42,811 nt of DNA. Source: an uncultured Clostridia bacterium (GTDB lineage: Bacteria; Bacillota; Clostridia; Lutisporales; Lutisporaceae). The notes below the pieces were generated by a model. It was not told where the DNA came from. It did not search any database and saw only the letters and a list, made by a program, of their open reading frames with translations. This document shows positions 34,924-42,804 of this stretch, piece by piece (position 1 is the first letter of the stretch; each line of letters begins with the position of its first letter). The position numbers and the translations under genes were made by a program. The stretch covers positions 1-42,811 of the forward strand of contig CALGKJ010000019.1 of the NCBI GenBank assembly GCA_937930535.1, written 5' to 3'.

Positions 34924-35568
34924 ATGAATAAAATACGTATACTTATTGCTGACGACCACTCGATTGTGCGAGAGGGGTTAAAGCAGCTTCTAGAGCTGGA
35001 AAGTGATTTCGAGGTGGTTGGACAGGCGTCTAATGGCTTGGAAACAATCCAAAGTGTTAAGAATTTAGACCCAGATGTACTTCTTCTAGATATAAATATG
35101 CCTATTATGAATGGAATAAAGGCATTGAAAAAAATAAAGGAAGACGGTCTTAGAACAAGGGTGGTAGTACTGACAATACATGAGGATAGAGAATATCTTC
35201 TGGAAACCATGCAAATAGGTGCTACTGGTTATATACTCAAGGATTCTGACTCAGCCAGCTTGTATAAAGCAATAAGGGATGCGCACAATGGACACTCTTA
35301 TATACAGCCAAAGCTGGCGGCGGAGCTTGTAAAGGAATTTAACAAGCCTAAGGTAAACAAGGATAAAAGTGAAAACGAGCTTACTCAGCGTGAGTACGAG
35401 GTATTAACACTAATAGCTGAGGGACTGAATAATAAGGATATAGCAGATACACTATATATAAGTGAAAAAACCGTAAAAAACCATGTATCCAATATATTTA
35501 GAAAAATAAATGTAAATGACAGAACTCAAGCAGCTATTTACGCCTTTAGGAATAATATCAAAAGATAA
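34924..35568 (+). CDS. degU: Response regulator DegU (NarL/LuxR family)
   Basis: A 214-residue DNA-binding regulator. The receiver domain (1-120) has the acidic pair IADDHSIVREG and the phosphoacceptor Asp56 in LLLDINMP, the same number as in Bacillus DegU. The C-terminal LuxR helix-turn-helix is LTQREYEVLTLIAEGLNNKDIADTLYISEKTVKNHVSNI. ATG 34924 has GAGGAGTG at 34910-34917; an upstream ATG at 34909 overlaps degS and sits within that site. In Bacillus it controls secreted enzymes, motility and biofilm; targets here are unknown. Confidence 0.95.
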   Translation: MNKIRILIADDHSIVREGLKQLLELESDFEVVGQASNGLETIQSVKNLDPDVLLLDINMPIMNGIKALKKIKEDGLRTRVVVLTIHEDREYLLETMQIGATGYILKDSDSASLYKAIRDAHNGHSYIQPKLAAELVKEFNKPKVNKDKSENELTQREYEVLTLIAEGLNNKDIADTLYISEKTVKNHVSNIFRKINVNDRTQAAIYAFRNNIKR

Positions 35569-35590
35569 ATAGTTACAACAAGTTATAAAG

Positions 35591-35697
35591 TTATAGAGAA
35601 ACAACTTCAAAATTAAATTTATCCAGTTGTTTCTCACAAAGAGATTAGCAACTATTAACGAAGAGTATTTTGAGTTTTAGAGTTGGTTATCTATAAA
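35591..35697 (+). repeat. Dispersed hairpin repeat, complete copy
   Basis: This is the clearest full unit, about 107 bases. It runs from TTATAGAGAAACAACTTC at the left to GAGTTGGTTATCTATAAA at the right, with imperfect terminal inverted repeats of 14 bases (two mismatches). Hairpin 1 has arms AGAAACAACT/AGTTGTTTCT; hairpin 2 has GATTAGCAACT and AGAGTTGGTTATC. It lies 23 bases after degU. No reading frame is inside. Confidence 0.9.
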
Positions 35698-35726
35698 GCA
35701 ATTATATAATTTATAAATTATATTCA

Positions 35727-35750
35727 AAGCCACGGGATTACCCGTGGCTT
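35727..35750. terminator. Stable hairpin after degU repeat
   Basis: AAGCCACGGG (35727-35736) pairs perfectly with CCCGTGGCTT (35741-35750) around ATTA. The following tract (CTAATATAATT) is only partly T-rich, so termination is likely but less certain. Between this and 35885 I see nothing further except AT-rich DNA. Confidence 0.7.
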
Positions 35751-35884
35751 CTAATATAATTGCTGTAATTTGCTTAAGCGGTTGTAAATAATTTTTTAGT
35801 TATGGTACACTATATATAAACAGCTCCAATATAAGAATCACAATAATAGTATAAATAAAGTAGTATCTGAGGGGAGTGAACAAT

Positions 35885-37039
35885 TTGGATAAACAAAAGC
35901 TTATTGCTTTACTCCAAAAGACTGAAGGAACAAAGTTGGATTTTAAGCTTCAACTATCCTTGAAAACTGATTCGGAAAAAAAGGAACTGGCTAAGGATGT
36001 AATTGCTATAGCAAACTCCAGAGGTGGAAGAGGTTATATAATATTTGGCATAGAGGATAAAACAAGAGAAATTATCGGAATAAATGGCAATACTTATAAA
36101 GAAGAGCAGATACAGCAGATAATAAGCCAGAGGTGCGAGCCCCCTGTACCTGTAGACTATGATATTATTTATTTGGATAATAAAGCAGTAGGGGTGCTGA
36201 CAATATACAAAAGCAGTCAAAAACCCCATCAGGTACGCCAAACAGGTGCATTTTATATAAGAAGAGGCTCGACAACTGATATAGTAAGGCGTGAGGAGCT
36301 TGCAAGCATGTTTCAGGAAGCAGGTATGCTTGAATTTGAAAGAATCGTTGTAAATAAAGCTGGCATTAGCGAGCTTGATACAAAGGTTATTGATGAATAT
36401 ATTTCAATGGCAGGTTTGATAAACAATCCGAATAATTATTATGATATACTTGAAGGCTTAGGTATAATAGGCAGAGATGAGGATTCCAGCAAGTATTATC
36501 CTACCTTCGGAGGACTGCTTGTATTTGGACACGACCCACAACGACTTTTGTCAAATACAGGTATTAGAATAATAGATAATTTTAGCAGTTGTGGAAACAA
36601 ATATTTTACGGGCTCTATAATCAAAATGCTGGATAATATAGAGGCACATATTGGAGACATGATATTAAACAAAAGCTATCCTTTGTATGCACTTTCAGAA
36701 GCTATTGCTAATGCAACAGTCCATAGAGATTATTTTATCCGTGGCAGAGAAATAGTGGTTGTACTGTCAAAATCTATGGTGGAAATCAGCAACCCAGGCT
36801 CAGTGTGCGGAGAATCTGATGATACAGTAGTTTTTGATGAAAGCAATCCCTGTATCAGGAATCCATGGTTATACCAAAGACTTCTGACTCTGGACAATAA
36901 AGGACGGTTCATGAAAACCGGTATGGGAATAAATCGGATAAAGCAAGCCTTTAAGCATATAGGAGAAGTGAAATTGGTCAACAATAACAAAAGAAACCTG
37001 TTTAAGGTAATACTGCCGGGGCTGGAGCATGGACTGTAG
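35885..37039 (+). CDS. AlbA_2/Schlafen-type ATP-binding transcriptional regulator
   Basis: A 384-residue protein of the COG2865 type. The N-terminal AlbA_2 domain (about 1-125) begins EGTKLDFKLQLSL and has AIANSRGGRGYIIFGIED and FYIRRGSTTDIVRREEL. A C-terminal HATPase_c_4-like region (about 260-384) shows LSEAIANATVHRDYFIRGREI and GTGMGINRIKQAF-like MKTGMGINRIKQAFKHIG. Such proteins are predicted regulators with DNA- or nucleic-acid-binding AlbA domains. TTG 35885 is chosen with GGGGAG at 35871-35876; an in-frame GTG at 35876 overlaps that site. Ligand and target are unknown. Confidence 0.82.
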   Translation: MDKQKLIALLQKTEGTKLDFKLQLSLKTDSEKKELAKDVIAIANSRGGRGYIIFGIEDKTREIIGINGNTYKEEQIQQIISQRCEPPVPVDYDIIYLDNKAVGVLTIYKSSQKPHQVRQTGAFYIRRGSTTDIVRREELASMFQEAGMLEFERIVVNKAGISELDTKVIDEYISMAGLINNPNNYYDILEGLGIIGRDEDSSKYYPTFGGLLVFGHDPQRLLSNTGIRIIDNFSSCGNKYFTGSIIKMLDNIEAHIGDMILNKSYPLYALSEAIANATVHRDYFIRGREIVVVLSKSMVEISNPGSVCGESDDTVVFDESNPCIRNPWLYQRLLTLDNKGRFMKTGMGINRIKQAFKHIGEVKLVNNNKRNLFKVILPGLEHGL

Positions 37040-37069
37040 AAGTAAAAGGAAAATCTATAGTTTTTAATA

Positions 37070-37098
37070 TCGACTTTCGAATATTTTCATGTTATACT
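37070..37098 (+). promoter_or_regulatory. Promoter candidate for the TPR gene
   Basis: TCGACT (37070-37075), a 17-base spacer and TATACT (37093-37098) preceded by TG give a plausible sigma-A promoter. It leaves a leader of about 150 bases before the gene. Confidence 0.55.
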
Positions 37099-37110
37099 AA
37101 AAAAACATTA

Positions 37111-37156
37111 TAGGGTTTTTGGCTCAAAACTCAAATTATACCAAGCTAAAAACCTA
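37111..37156 (+). promoter_or_regulatory. Leader hairpin before the TPR gene
   Basis: TAGGGTTTTTGGCT (37111-37124) pairs imperfectly with AGCTAAAAACCTA (37144-37156). A second pair, GGGAAGC (37160-37166) and GCTTCCC (37202-37208), follows. No known riboswitch consensus was recognised; structured leader only. Confidence 0.4.
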
Positions 37157-37254
37157 GAAGGGAAGCAATAACTGACCCATGAATAAGTTAAATTATTATG
37201 GCTGCTTCCCAATATCTGCAATGGTGGTATAGAACAAAAGAAGCTGGTGATAAT

Positions 37255-38934
37255 ATGAAGCTAAATAATATTATACAATTTGAGAGAAATGCAGAATTTT
37301 ATTTTGATTTGGGGTACAAATACATTCAAAAGGGAAACTTAAAGGTTGCTTTAAGGCATATTGAAAAGGCAACCAAGTTAAAGCCCAATGATGGTTTTAT
37401 TCTTTTTAATTATGCTGGACTTTTGGCAGAGCTGGGAGACATATCCCTTTCTACTGAGGTACTAGAAAATATAGTGGAAAATATAGATCCAAACTATTCG
37501 GAGTGTTTCTTCGGCTTAGGTTGTAATTATTTACAGCTTCAAAAGATTAAAAAGGCAATAGAGTATTTTAATCAATATCTGAAGATTGATCCAGATGGAG
37601 AGTTTTCAGAAGAAGCTGAGGATTTACTTGAAATGCTCATAATGATAAAGGATGCAAATAACGACCTTGATGATGATGAGCTGGATAAACTATATGAGCT
37701 TGAAGAAGAAGCAATAAACCATCTTGAAAAGCGTGAATATGAAACAGCGGTGAAAAAATTTGAAAGAGTTGTTCAGACTCTTCCTAATGCTGTGCCTGCA
37801 AGGAACAACTTATCTCTGACCTACTATTATATTGGAAATATTGATAGGGCAATTGAGTTGGTAAAGGAAGTACTGCAATATGAGCCGGAGAATATACATG
37901 CCAATTGCAATCTGGCAATATATTACAGCAAACAAAAATCAAACAACTGGGTAGATAAGCAGGTAAGAGAAATAAAAAAGCTGACAACAGATAATAGTGA
38001 ATATATGTATAAAATCGCAGATACCCTTGGCTGCCTGCGCAGACACAAGGATGCGTACAAATATTATAAAAGACTTATAGGAATGGACTCAAGTAATACA
38101 CTTTATTTACATTATGGAGCTATAGCAGCTTATAATAGCAAAATGTATACAGAAAGTATAATCCTATGGGAAAAGCTAGAGGAGCTGGAGCCTGATAATT
38201 TTTTGACTGATTATTATATAAATAAAGCGCAAAATTCTATAGAGGATACAGATTCTTATAATGAACTCTTATATGTATATCAACTGCCCAAGGATGAAAT
38301 AACCAGCAGGCTAGACAAGATATACAGGATAATAGAGCTGTCAGAGGAGAAGTGCAAGGAGCATTTGAGGCTGCACCCAGAGGATAAAGATATAATATAT
38401 TTTGGAATGAATTTTGATAAAGCCTTCTTAAGAGTAATTATTTATACCAAAATAAAGCACTATCGGATAAATGCTTTGGAAGCACAGCTTCTGCAAATGC
38501 TGTTAAGGAAAGATGTAGAAGATCACATTAAAATTGAAACAGTATTTATGCTGGATTTAATAGGTGCTGAAAAGCCTTATAAAGTGCAAATGCAGGAAAA
38601 AGAAATTTATATAATTGAGGAAGCATTAGAATATTTCGAACTAAAAGACAGGGAATTGTTGGAGGATATTAAAAATACAGCTGTAGCCAATATGAAAGGA
38701 AGATATGAAGATAATTATGCTGATGAAGTGCAAAAACTATGGTATGATTTTATAAAATATTCATATCCAGAACTTCCATCCTTGTTAAATGCTGATGCTT
38801 GGGCTGGAGCATTGGAATATGCTTACTGCAAATGCTTCAAAATAAAGAATACACAGGCAGCTATCGCTAAGCGATATGGAACTTCTGCTGCTACCTTAGG
38901 GGAAAAGTATAGAAACATAAGCAGGATGCTATAG
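37255..38934 (+). CDS. TPR-repeat protein with HTH-like C-terminus
   Basis: A 559-residue soluble protein. The first 330 residues hold about seven tetratricopeptide repeats; clear ones are YKYIQKGNLKVALRHIEKAT, CNYLQLQKIKKAIEYFNQYL and LTYYYIGNIDRAIELVKEVL. An acidic linker (DDDELDKLYELEEEAI) separates two blocks. The C-terminal 30 residues, KNTQAAIAKRYGTSAATLGEKY, resemble a helix-turn-helix. TPRs mediate protein binding; a regulatory or scaffold role is inferred. ATG 37255 (MKLNNIIQFE) is preferred, with GGTG upstream; an ATG at 37198 lacks a ribosome site and lies in a leader hairpin arm. Confidence 0.82.
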   Translation: MKLNNIIQFERNAEFYFDLGYKYIQKGNLKVALRHIEKATKLKPNDGFILFNYAGLLAELGDISLSTEVLENIVENIDPNYSECFFGLGCNYLQLQKIKKAIEYFNQYLKIDPDGEFSEEAEDLLEMLIMIKDANNDLDDDELDKLYELEEEAINHLEKREYETAVKKFERVVQTLPNAVPARNNLSLTYYYIGNIDRAIELVKEVLQYEPENIHANCNLAIYYSKQKSNNWVDKQVREIKKLTTDNSEYMYKIADTLGCLRRHKDAYKYYKRLIGMDSSNTLYLHYGAIAAYNSKMYTESIILWEKLEELEPDNFLTDYYINKAQNSIEDTDSYNELLYVYQLPKDEITSRLDKIYRIIELSEEKCKEHLRLHPEDKDIIYFGMNFDKAFLRVIIYTKIKHYRINALEAQLLQMLLRKDVEDHIKIETVFMLDLIGAEKPYKVQMQEKEIYIIEEALEYFELKDRELLEDIKNTAVANMKGRYEDNYADEVQKLWYDFIKYSYPELPSLLNADAWAGALEYAYCKCFKIKNTQAAIAKRYGTSAATLGEKYRNISRML

Positions 38935-38962
38935 AGTTTTTAGTTGATATATATGTAAAAAT

Positions 38963-38999
38963 AAAAAAAGTAAAGTCATGAGTATGGCTTTACTTTTTT
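38963..38999. terminator. Bidirectional terminator between the TPR gene and a small leftward gene
   Basis: AAAAAAGTAAAG and CTTTACTTTTTT arms, with CAT/ATG continuing the stem around a GAGT loop, form a strong symmetric hairpin. It ends the TPR transcript rightward and the 34-codon gene leftward; the latter's stop codon lies in the stem. Confidence 0.88.
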
Positions 39000-39094
39000 G
39001 GTTTCAGGGTTTTTTCGCTTTTATTATTGTTTGAGGATGATTTTGATGTATTATGATTTTCGAACATATTATTTGCGATGTTAACGAATGGCAT
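38990..39094 (-). CDS. 34-residue small protein with full expression signals
   Basis: A complete 35-codon frame on the minus strand from ATG (39094-39092) to TAA (38992-38990). The predicted product starts MPFVNIANNMFENHNTSK, then is Ser-, Asn- and Lys-rich and ends LKPKK. The ribosome site AAGGAGGTGG is perfect, 6 bases before the ATG. A near-consensus promoter lies upstream (39156-39184) and a terminator at the stop. It is hydrophilic, without membrane helix or Cys. No family is recognised. It could be a small regulatory or spore-related peptide; function is unknown. Confidence 0.75.
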   Translation of the reverse strand: MPFVNIANNMFENHNTSKSSSNNNKSEKTLKPKK

Positions 39095-39155
39095 TAAATC
39101 CACCTCCTTGACTTTATTATTAGAATTTTCTAAAAATATATTCTTTTACAATAAT

Positions 39156-39184
39156 AATATAAAATTCCAAGTAAATAAAGTCAA
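39156..39184 (-). promoter_or_regulatory. Sigma-A promoter of the 34-codon gene
   Basis: On the minus strand, TTGACT (39184-39179), a 17-base spacer and TATATT (39161-39156) fit the housekeeping consensus closely. Transcription would start near 39149, giving about 55 bases of leader. Confidence 0.8.
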
Positions 39185-39247
39185 AAAAGTATAGTTATTC
39201 AATAATTTTAATGCTTAAAAATTTAGTTTAAATTCTAGTTTAAAACC

Positions 39248-39832
39248 CTAGCGTTCTCTTTTCAATTTAGCTTTTTTACGAATAGAGTAGCCAAAATGCC
39301 CTAGTGTATCAGCAAGAGTTCTGTATTCTCCATGATTGTAGCAGATTAAATCTGCACTATTTAGCTGGAGCTTTCCAGTGCTGTCTATCAAGCTTTCTTC
39401 TACATTGACACACATAATTTCTGCAATAAACATATCATGACTCCCCAGCTTAACAATATCCTTTAACTTACATTCAAGGTTTACAGGACACTCGGATATA
39501 TAAGGTGAACTTACTATGTTAGATTTGACAGGAGTAAGCTTAAGGTGTTCAAATTTGTTAACATCTCTGCCGGACTTTACTCCACAGAAGTCCAATGCAA
39601 AGGCTAAATCTCTATTAGGTATGTTGACAACAAAATCCCCTATTTCCTTTATAAAATCATAAGAGTATCTTTCGGGTCTGATGGATACATAGAGCATAGC
39701 TGGATCGGAACATACTATTCCTGTCCATGCGATTGTAATAATATTACTCTGCCCTTCTTTATTAATACAAGATACCATAACTGCTGGAATCGGATACAGC
39801 ATAGTGCCTGCTTTCCACATCTGCTTAGCCAT
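39248..39832 (-). CDS. Flavin reductase-like FMN-binding protein
   Basis: A 194-residue split-barrel flavoprotein of the flavin_reductase-like (RutF/DIM6) group. Key stretches are MLYPIPAVMVSCINKEGQSNIITIAWTGIVCSDPAML (residues about 11-47), IRPERYSYDFIKEIGDFVVNIPN and GVKSGRDVNKFEHLKLTPV. Members bind FMN and reduce flavins or unknown acceptors. Two copper-free Cys residues (41 and 83-type positions) occur in the barrel, as in several anaerobe homologues. The ATG at 39832 has GGGAGG on the minus strand. No partner oxygenase gene is near. Confidence 0.88.
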   Translation of the reverse strand: MAKQMWKAGTMLYPIPAVMVSCINKEGQSNIITIAWTGIVCSDPAMLYVSIRPERYSYDFIKEIGDFVVNIPNRDLAFALDFCGVKSGRDVNKFEHLKLTPVKSNIVSSPYISECPVNLECKLKDIVKLGSHDMFIAEIMCVNVEESLIDSTGKLQLNSADLICYNHGEYRTLADTLGHFGYSIRKKAKLKRER

Positions 39833-40078
39833 TTATAAACCTCCCTTTATTAAAGCTCAAATATCTGTAAATAAATATCCCATACAACTTGTTACCAAGG
39901 TATAAGATATTATATGCATATTATAACATATTTTATTATGGATGCTTAAATTAACTAGCACAACAAGTTTACCTAATAACATGTGTTATAACTCATGTAA
40001 CCAAAAACAAATTTAGGAATATTATAAGAGTAGAGAAGAAAATGTTTTAATAAATTGTTTTATGGGGAGGTTATTGAT

Positions 40079-40261
40079 TTGCAATTAGGACATGAAGATG
40101 GTTTTGTCTGGTTGTTGCTGCTTGTTTTTGCGTTTACAACTTTATATGGAAAAAAAGAATGGTCACCAGTAAATAAAGCTGCATGTACAAACAAGGAAGA
40201 ACCAGTGTATATATACAAAAATCCCAAACGTGATAGACCAAGAAGGAGACTCGTATATTAG
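40079..40261 (+). CDS. Small membrane-anchored basic protein, unknown (first of three)
   Basis: A 60-residue protein with one hydrophobic helix (about residues 7-24, DGFVWLLLLVFAFTTLYG) and a basic tail ending KNPKRDRPRRRLVY. TTG 40079 is preferred: GGGGAGG at about 40063-40070 is 8 bases upstream. The upstream frame to 40055 begins before that site. The pattern of a short 'DGFxWLLLLVF' helix recalls small sporulation-linked clostridial proteins, but I cannot name a family. It is followed by two more small genes in the same direction. Confidence 0.65.
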   Translation: MQLGHEDGFVWLLLLVFAFTTLYGKKEWSPVNKAACTNKEEPVYIYKNPKRDRPRRRLVY

Positions 40262-40294
40262 CAGCTTATAATATTTTAAGAAAGGAGGATGTAT

Positions 40295-41038
40295 ATGCCA
40301 TACGGTAACAGCAAAGGGATAGAACAGGAAATAAATAGAGTGAAAAGTAAACTGGCAGAAGAGAGACCAGGGCTAAATGTAGATAGTCTATCACAAAACG
40401 ATATGACGAATATTGTAATTGATGAAATCAATAAAAATCCTAATATTGACCCTATAGTCAAGGAAAAAATTAACAGGGGAGATATTGACGGATTAAAGCA
40501 GGACATAATAAACTATCTAAGCAATAACAAATCGGGTGATGGAACCTCCGATGTACTTGTTAATATGCTTAAGAATAATGATATGGATGGTTTGAAGAAC
40601 CAGTTGATGGGCATGCTCTTTGGAGGCATGAACCAGCAAAAAAAAAATGAAATAAATAACGCAGCAGTAAACAACCCAGTACCAAACAATCCAATAGTAA
40701 ATAGTTCAATACCAATTAATGGGATACCAAATAATCCGATGCCAAACAGCTCAATACCTATTGATGGAATACTAAACAATCCAGCAGCGAACAATCCTAC
40801 GTCAAATAACCCAAATACCTTCGCTGGTTTATCCAGTCTGCTTGGCGGGCTAGATTCCAGCGGAGGATTAATGGGTATGCTGATGAATGGAATAGGTCAG
40901 GGAAACCCAGACGACAGCAGAATAGCATTACTGAACTCTATGAAGCCATTTCTATCGGATGTAAGACAGAAGGGCATAGATGATGCTATTAGAATTATTA
41001 GTATGATTGGATATTTCGAGAAATTCCGATTAAGGTAG
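40295..41038 (+). CDS. Asn/Pro-repeat protein, unknown (second of three)
   Basis: A 247-residue soluble protein. An N-terminal helical region (about 1-120) with NMLKNNDMDGLKNQLMGMLFGGM is followed by an Asn-Pro-rich low-complexity stretch (about 123-170) containing two tandem 15-residue units starting NSSIPI (codons 40700-40744 and 40745-40789). A Gly/Leu/Met-rich segment (LLGGLDSSGGLMGMLMNG) precedes a C-terminal helix SRIALLNSMKPFLSDVRQKG that ends RIISMIGYF. That last helix pattern is seen in several clostridial hypothetical proteins. ATG 40295 has AAAGGAGG at 40281-40288 at proper spacing; an ATG at 40289 touches it. No function known. Confidence 0.75.
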   Translation: MPYGNSKGIEQEINRVKSKLAEERPGLNVDSLSQNDMTNIVIDEINKNPNIDPIVKEKINRGDIDGLKQDIINYLSNNKSGDGTSDVLVNMLKNNDMDGLKNQLMGMLFGGMNQQKKNEINNAAVNNPVPNNPIVNSSIPINGIPNNPMPNSSIPIDGILNNPAANNPTSNNPNTFAGLSSLLGGLDSSGGLMGMLMNGIGQGNPDDSRIALLNSMKPFLSDVRQKGIDDAIRIISMIGYFEKFRLR

Positions 41039-41047
41039 GTAGGTAAC

Positions 41048-41272
41048 ATGAATGCGCTAAGTTTCCTAAATAGGGCAATGCTTTTTAACAATACAGGATT
41101 TATCAACAGCGCAATGGTTCTTGACTTTGCAAAGTCTCTTAAAACAGAGGAAATAATGCTGCTGATTATTATTGTAACCCTATGCCTTGGAAGAAAATGT
41201 GATATATATTTTATAATTATGCTGATTGTAATATTTTTTTGTGATTTTAAAAAAGGTCTACGTAAGCCTTAG
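41048..41272 (+). CDS. Small membrane protein, unknown (third of three)
   Basis: A 74-residue protein with a polar N-terminus (NALSFLNRAMLFNNTGF) and two hydrophobic stretches (about 36-47 and 52-66) around GRKCD. The ATG at 41048 follows AGGTAGGTAGG, only 9 bases after the stop of the preceding gene. Its final codons lie in the terminator. Tandem arrangement with the two genes before suggests a shared pathway. Confidence 0.65.
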   Translation: MNALSFLNRAMLFNNTGFINSAMVLDFAKSLKTEEIMLLIIIVTLCLGRKCDIYFIIMLIVIFFCDFKKGLRKP

Positions 41273-41290
41273 GGTGTAGACCTTTTTTTT
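41249..41290 (+). terminator. Intrinsic terminator ending the three-gene unit
   Basis: AAAAAAGGTCTAC (41249-41261) pairs with GTAGACCTTTTTT (41276-41288), then more T. The left arm is inside the last codons of the upstream gene. Confidence 0.88.
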
Positions 41291-41337
41291 ATAGATAAAC
41301 AACTTCAAAACTAAATTTATCCAGTTGTTTATCTATA
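41290..41337 (+). repeat. Dispersed hairpin repeat, minimal one-hairpin form
   Basis: A 48-base element with perfect 15-base terminal inverted repeats, TATAGATAAACAACT and AGTTGTTTATCTATA. Its loop (TCAAAACTAAATTTATCC) matches the copy at 35591. It lacks the second hairpin. It lies directly after a terminator, between operons. Confidence 0.9.
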
Positions 41338-41425
41338 ATAAAAAAATGTTTAAATAATTATTTGAATTGAACATGAAATAAATAGTATAATATTAGTAAA
41401 TAATTTTTTAGGGGGAATTTTTTTA

Positions 41426-42757
41426 ATGGACGGAGACTTATGGACGCAAATGCTGGTGATATTTCTACTGATAGGAATAAATGCTTTTTTTGCAGCATCA
41501 GAAATGGCGATTGTATCTGTAAGACAATCAAGAATAAAGCCTTTAGCAGATGAAGGTAACAAGTCTGCTATTATTGTCAGCAGGTTTTTGGAAGAGCCCA
41601 GCAAGCTTTTGGCTACAATACAGATCGGCATTACTTTCGCAGGCTTTTTAGCAAGTGCAATAGGAGCACAAACATTAGCTAATAGCTTGGCAGAGCTGTT
41701 TAGACAGATAAATATTCCTATTGTTTCAAAATCAGCAGGTGCTCTGGCTACTTTTTTGGTTACTGGAGTTATAGCCTTTGTTACTTTGGTGTTTGGCGAG
41801 CTGGTACCAAAAAGATTAGCCTTGGAAAAGTCAGATAAGATAGCGATGTCAGTTGCCAGAACAATAAACGGATTATCAATGATAACCTCGCCAATAGTGA
41901 GATTTCTTACCTTCTCTACAAATTTTGTGGTAAAGCTTTTTGGCGGAACGAACACTGTAAGCGGAGATCAGATTACAGAAGAAGAAATAAGATTGATGAT
42001 AAATGTGGGTGAAGAAAAGGGTATATTTCAGGAAACAGAAACAGACATGATAAATAGCATTTTTGAATTTGATGATACAGTTGCAAAGGAAGTGATGACA
42101 CCAAGAACAGATATAGTTGCAATAAATTCAGATGCTACCTTGGAAGAAATATTAGATGTAATAGTAGAAGAAAATTTTTCTAGAATCCCTGTTTATGAGG
42201 AATCAATAGATAAAATAATTGGGATTTTATATATAAAAGATCTTTTTGGCATGATTAAAAAGAAAATGGAGTGGGAAGTGTCCCTTAAGGATATTATTAG
42301 ACCCGCATTCTTTGTACCAGAATATAAAAAGATTGACGAGCTCTTTAAAGAAATGCAAAAATCAAAAACACATATCGCAATCGTTATAGATGAGTATGGA
42401 GGCACAGCAGGATTAATAACCATCGAAGATTTATTGGAAGAGATAGTTGGTAATATTTTTGATGAATATGACGAAGTAGTAGAAGATTTTGAGCAAATAG
42501 ACGAAAATACATATATAGTTAGCGGTATGCTGAGCATTAGTGAAATCAATGATATTATGGATATAGAAATTACTGAGGAAGAGTTTGATACAATCAGTGG
42601 AATGGTATTAAGCTTATCGGGAAAGATTCCAGATGTAGGAGACGAAGTTTGGTTTGAGAATATTAATTTTAAAATAGAAGAGGTAGACGATAAAAGGATA
42701 TCAAAAATACGTATTCAGAGAACAAATGGAAATATAACAAACAATGAAGACGTATAA
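41426..42757 (+). CDS. CNNM/DUF21 membrane protein with CBS pair and CorC domain
   Basis: A 443-residue membrane protein of the hemolysin-C/CNNM group, thought to transport or sense Mg2+ or other divalent ions. The DUF21 domain (about 1-190, four helices) begins LIGINAFFAASEMAIVSVRQSRI. Two CBS motifs follow: VMTPRTDIVAINSDATLEEI and the IDEYGGTAGLITIEDLLEEIVG segment (about 215-335). The C-terminal CorC_HlyC domain begins IDENTYIVSGMLSISE. ATG 41426 follows AGGGGGAATT. A strong palindrome follows the stop. Confidence 0.93.
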   Translation: MDGDLWTQMLVIFLLIGINAFFAASEMAIVSVRQSRIKPLADEGNKSAIIVSRFLEEPSKLLATIQIGITFAGFLASAIGAQTLANSLAELFRQINIPIVSKSAGALATFLVTGVIAFVTLVFGELVPKRLALEKSDKIAMSVARTINGLSMITSPIVRFLTFSTNFVVKLFGGTNTVSGDQITEEEIRLMINVGEEKGIFQETETDMINSIFEFDDTVAKEVMTPRTDIVAINSDATLEEILDVIVEENFSRIPVYEESIDKIIGILYIKDLFGMIKKKMEWEVSLKDIIRPAFFVPEYKKIDELFKEMQKSKTHIAIVIDEYGGTAGLITIEDLLEEIVGNIFDEYDEVVEDFEQIDENTYIVSGMLSISEINDIMDIEITEEEFDTISGMVLSLSGKIPDVGDEVWFENINFKIEEVDDKRISKIRIQRTNGNITNNEDV

Positions 42758-42759
42758 AT

Positions 42760-42804
42760 AAAAAAGCTGCTGTCATTTTAATTTAAAATGACAGCAGCTT
42801 TTTT
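42760..42804 (+). terminator. Intrinsic terminator after the CBS membrane protein gene
   Basis: A long near-perfect palindrome: AAAAAAGCTGCTGTCATTTT pairs with AAAATGACAGCAGCTTTTTT. It can act in both directions. Confidence 0.9.

Noticed and set aside
37179-37232. A 17-codon upstream frame (MNKLNYYGCFPISAMVV)
   Set aside because: Weak ribosome site and no residues typical of a leader peptide; kept only as leader RNA.
37198-37254. Longer TPR start (19 extra residues)
   Set aside because: No ribosome site, and the segment lies in the structured leader.
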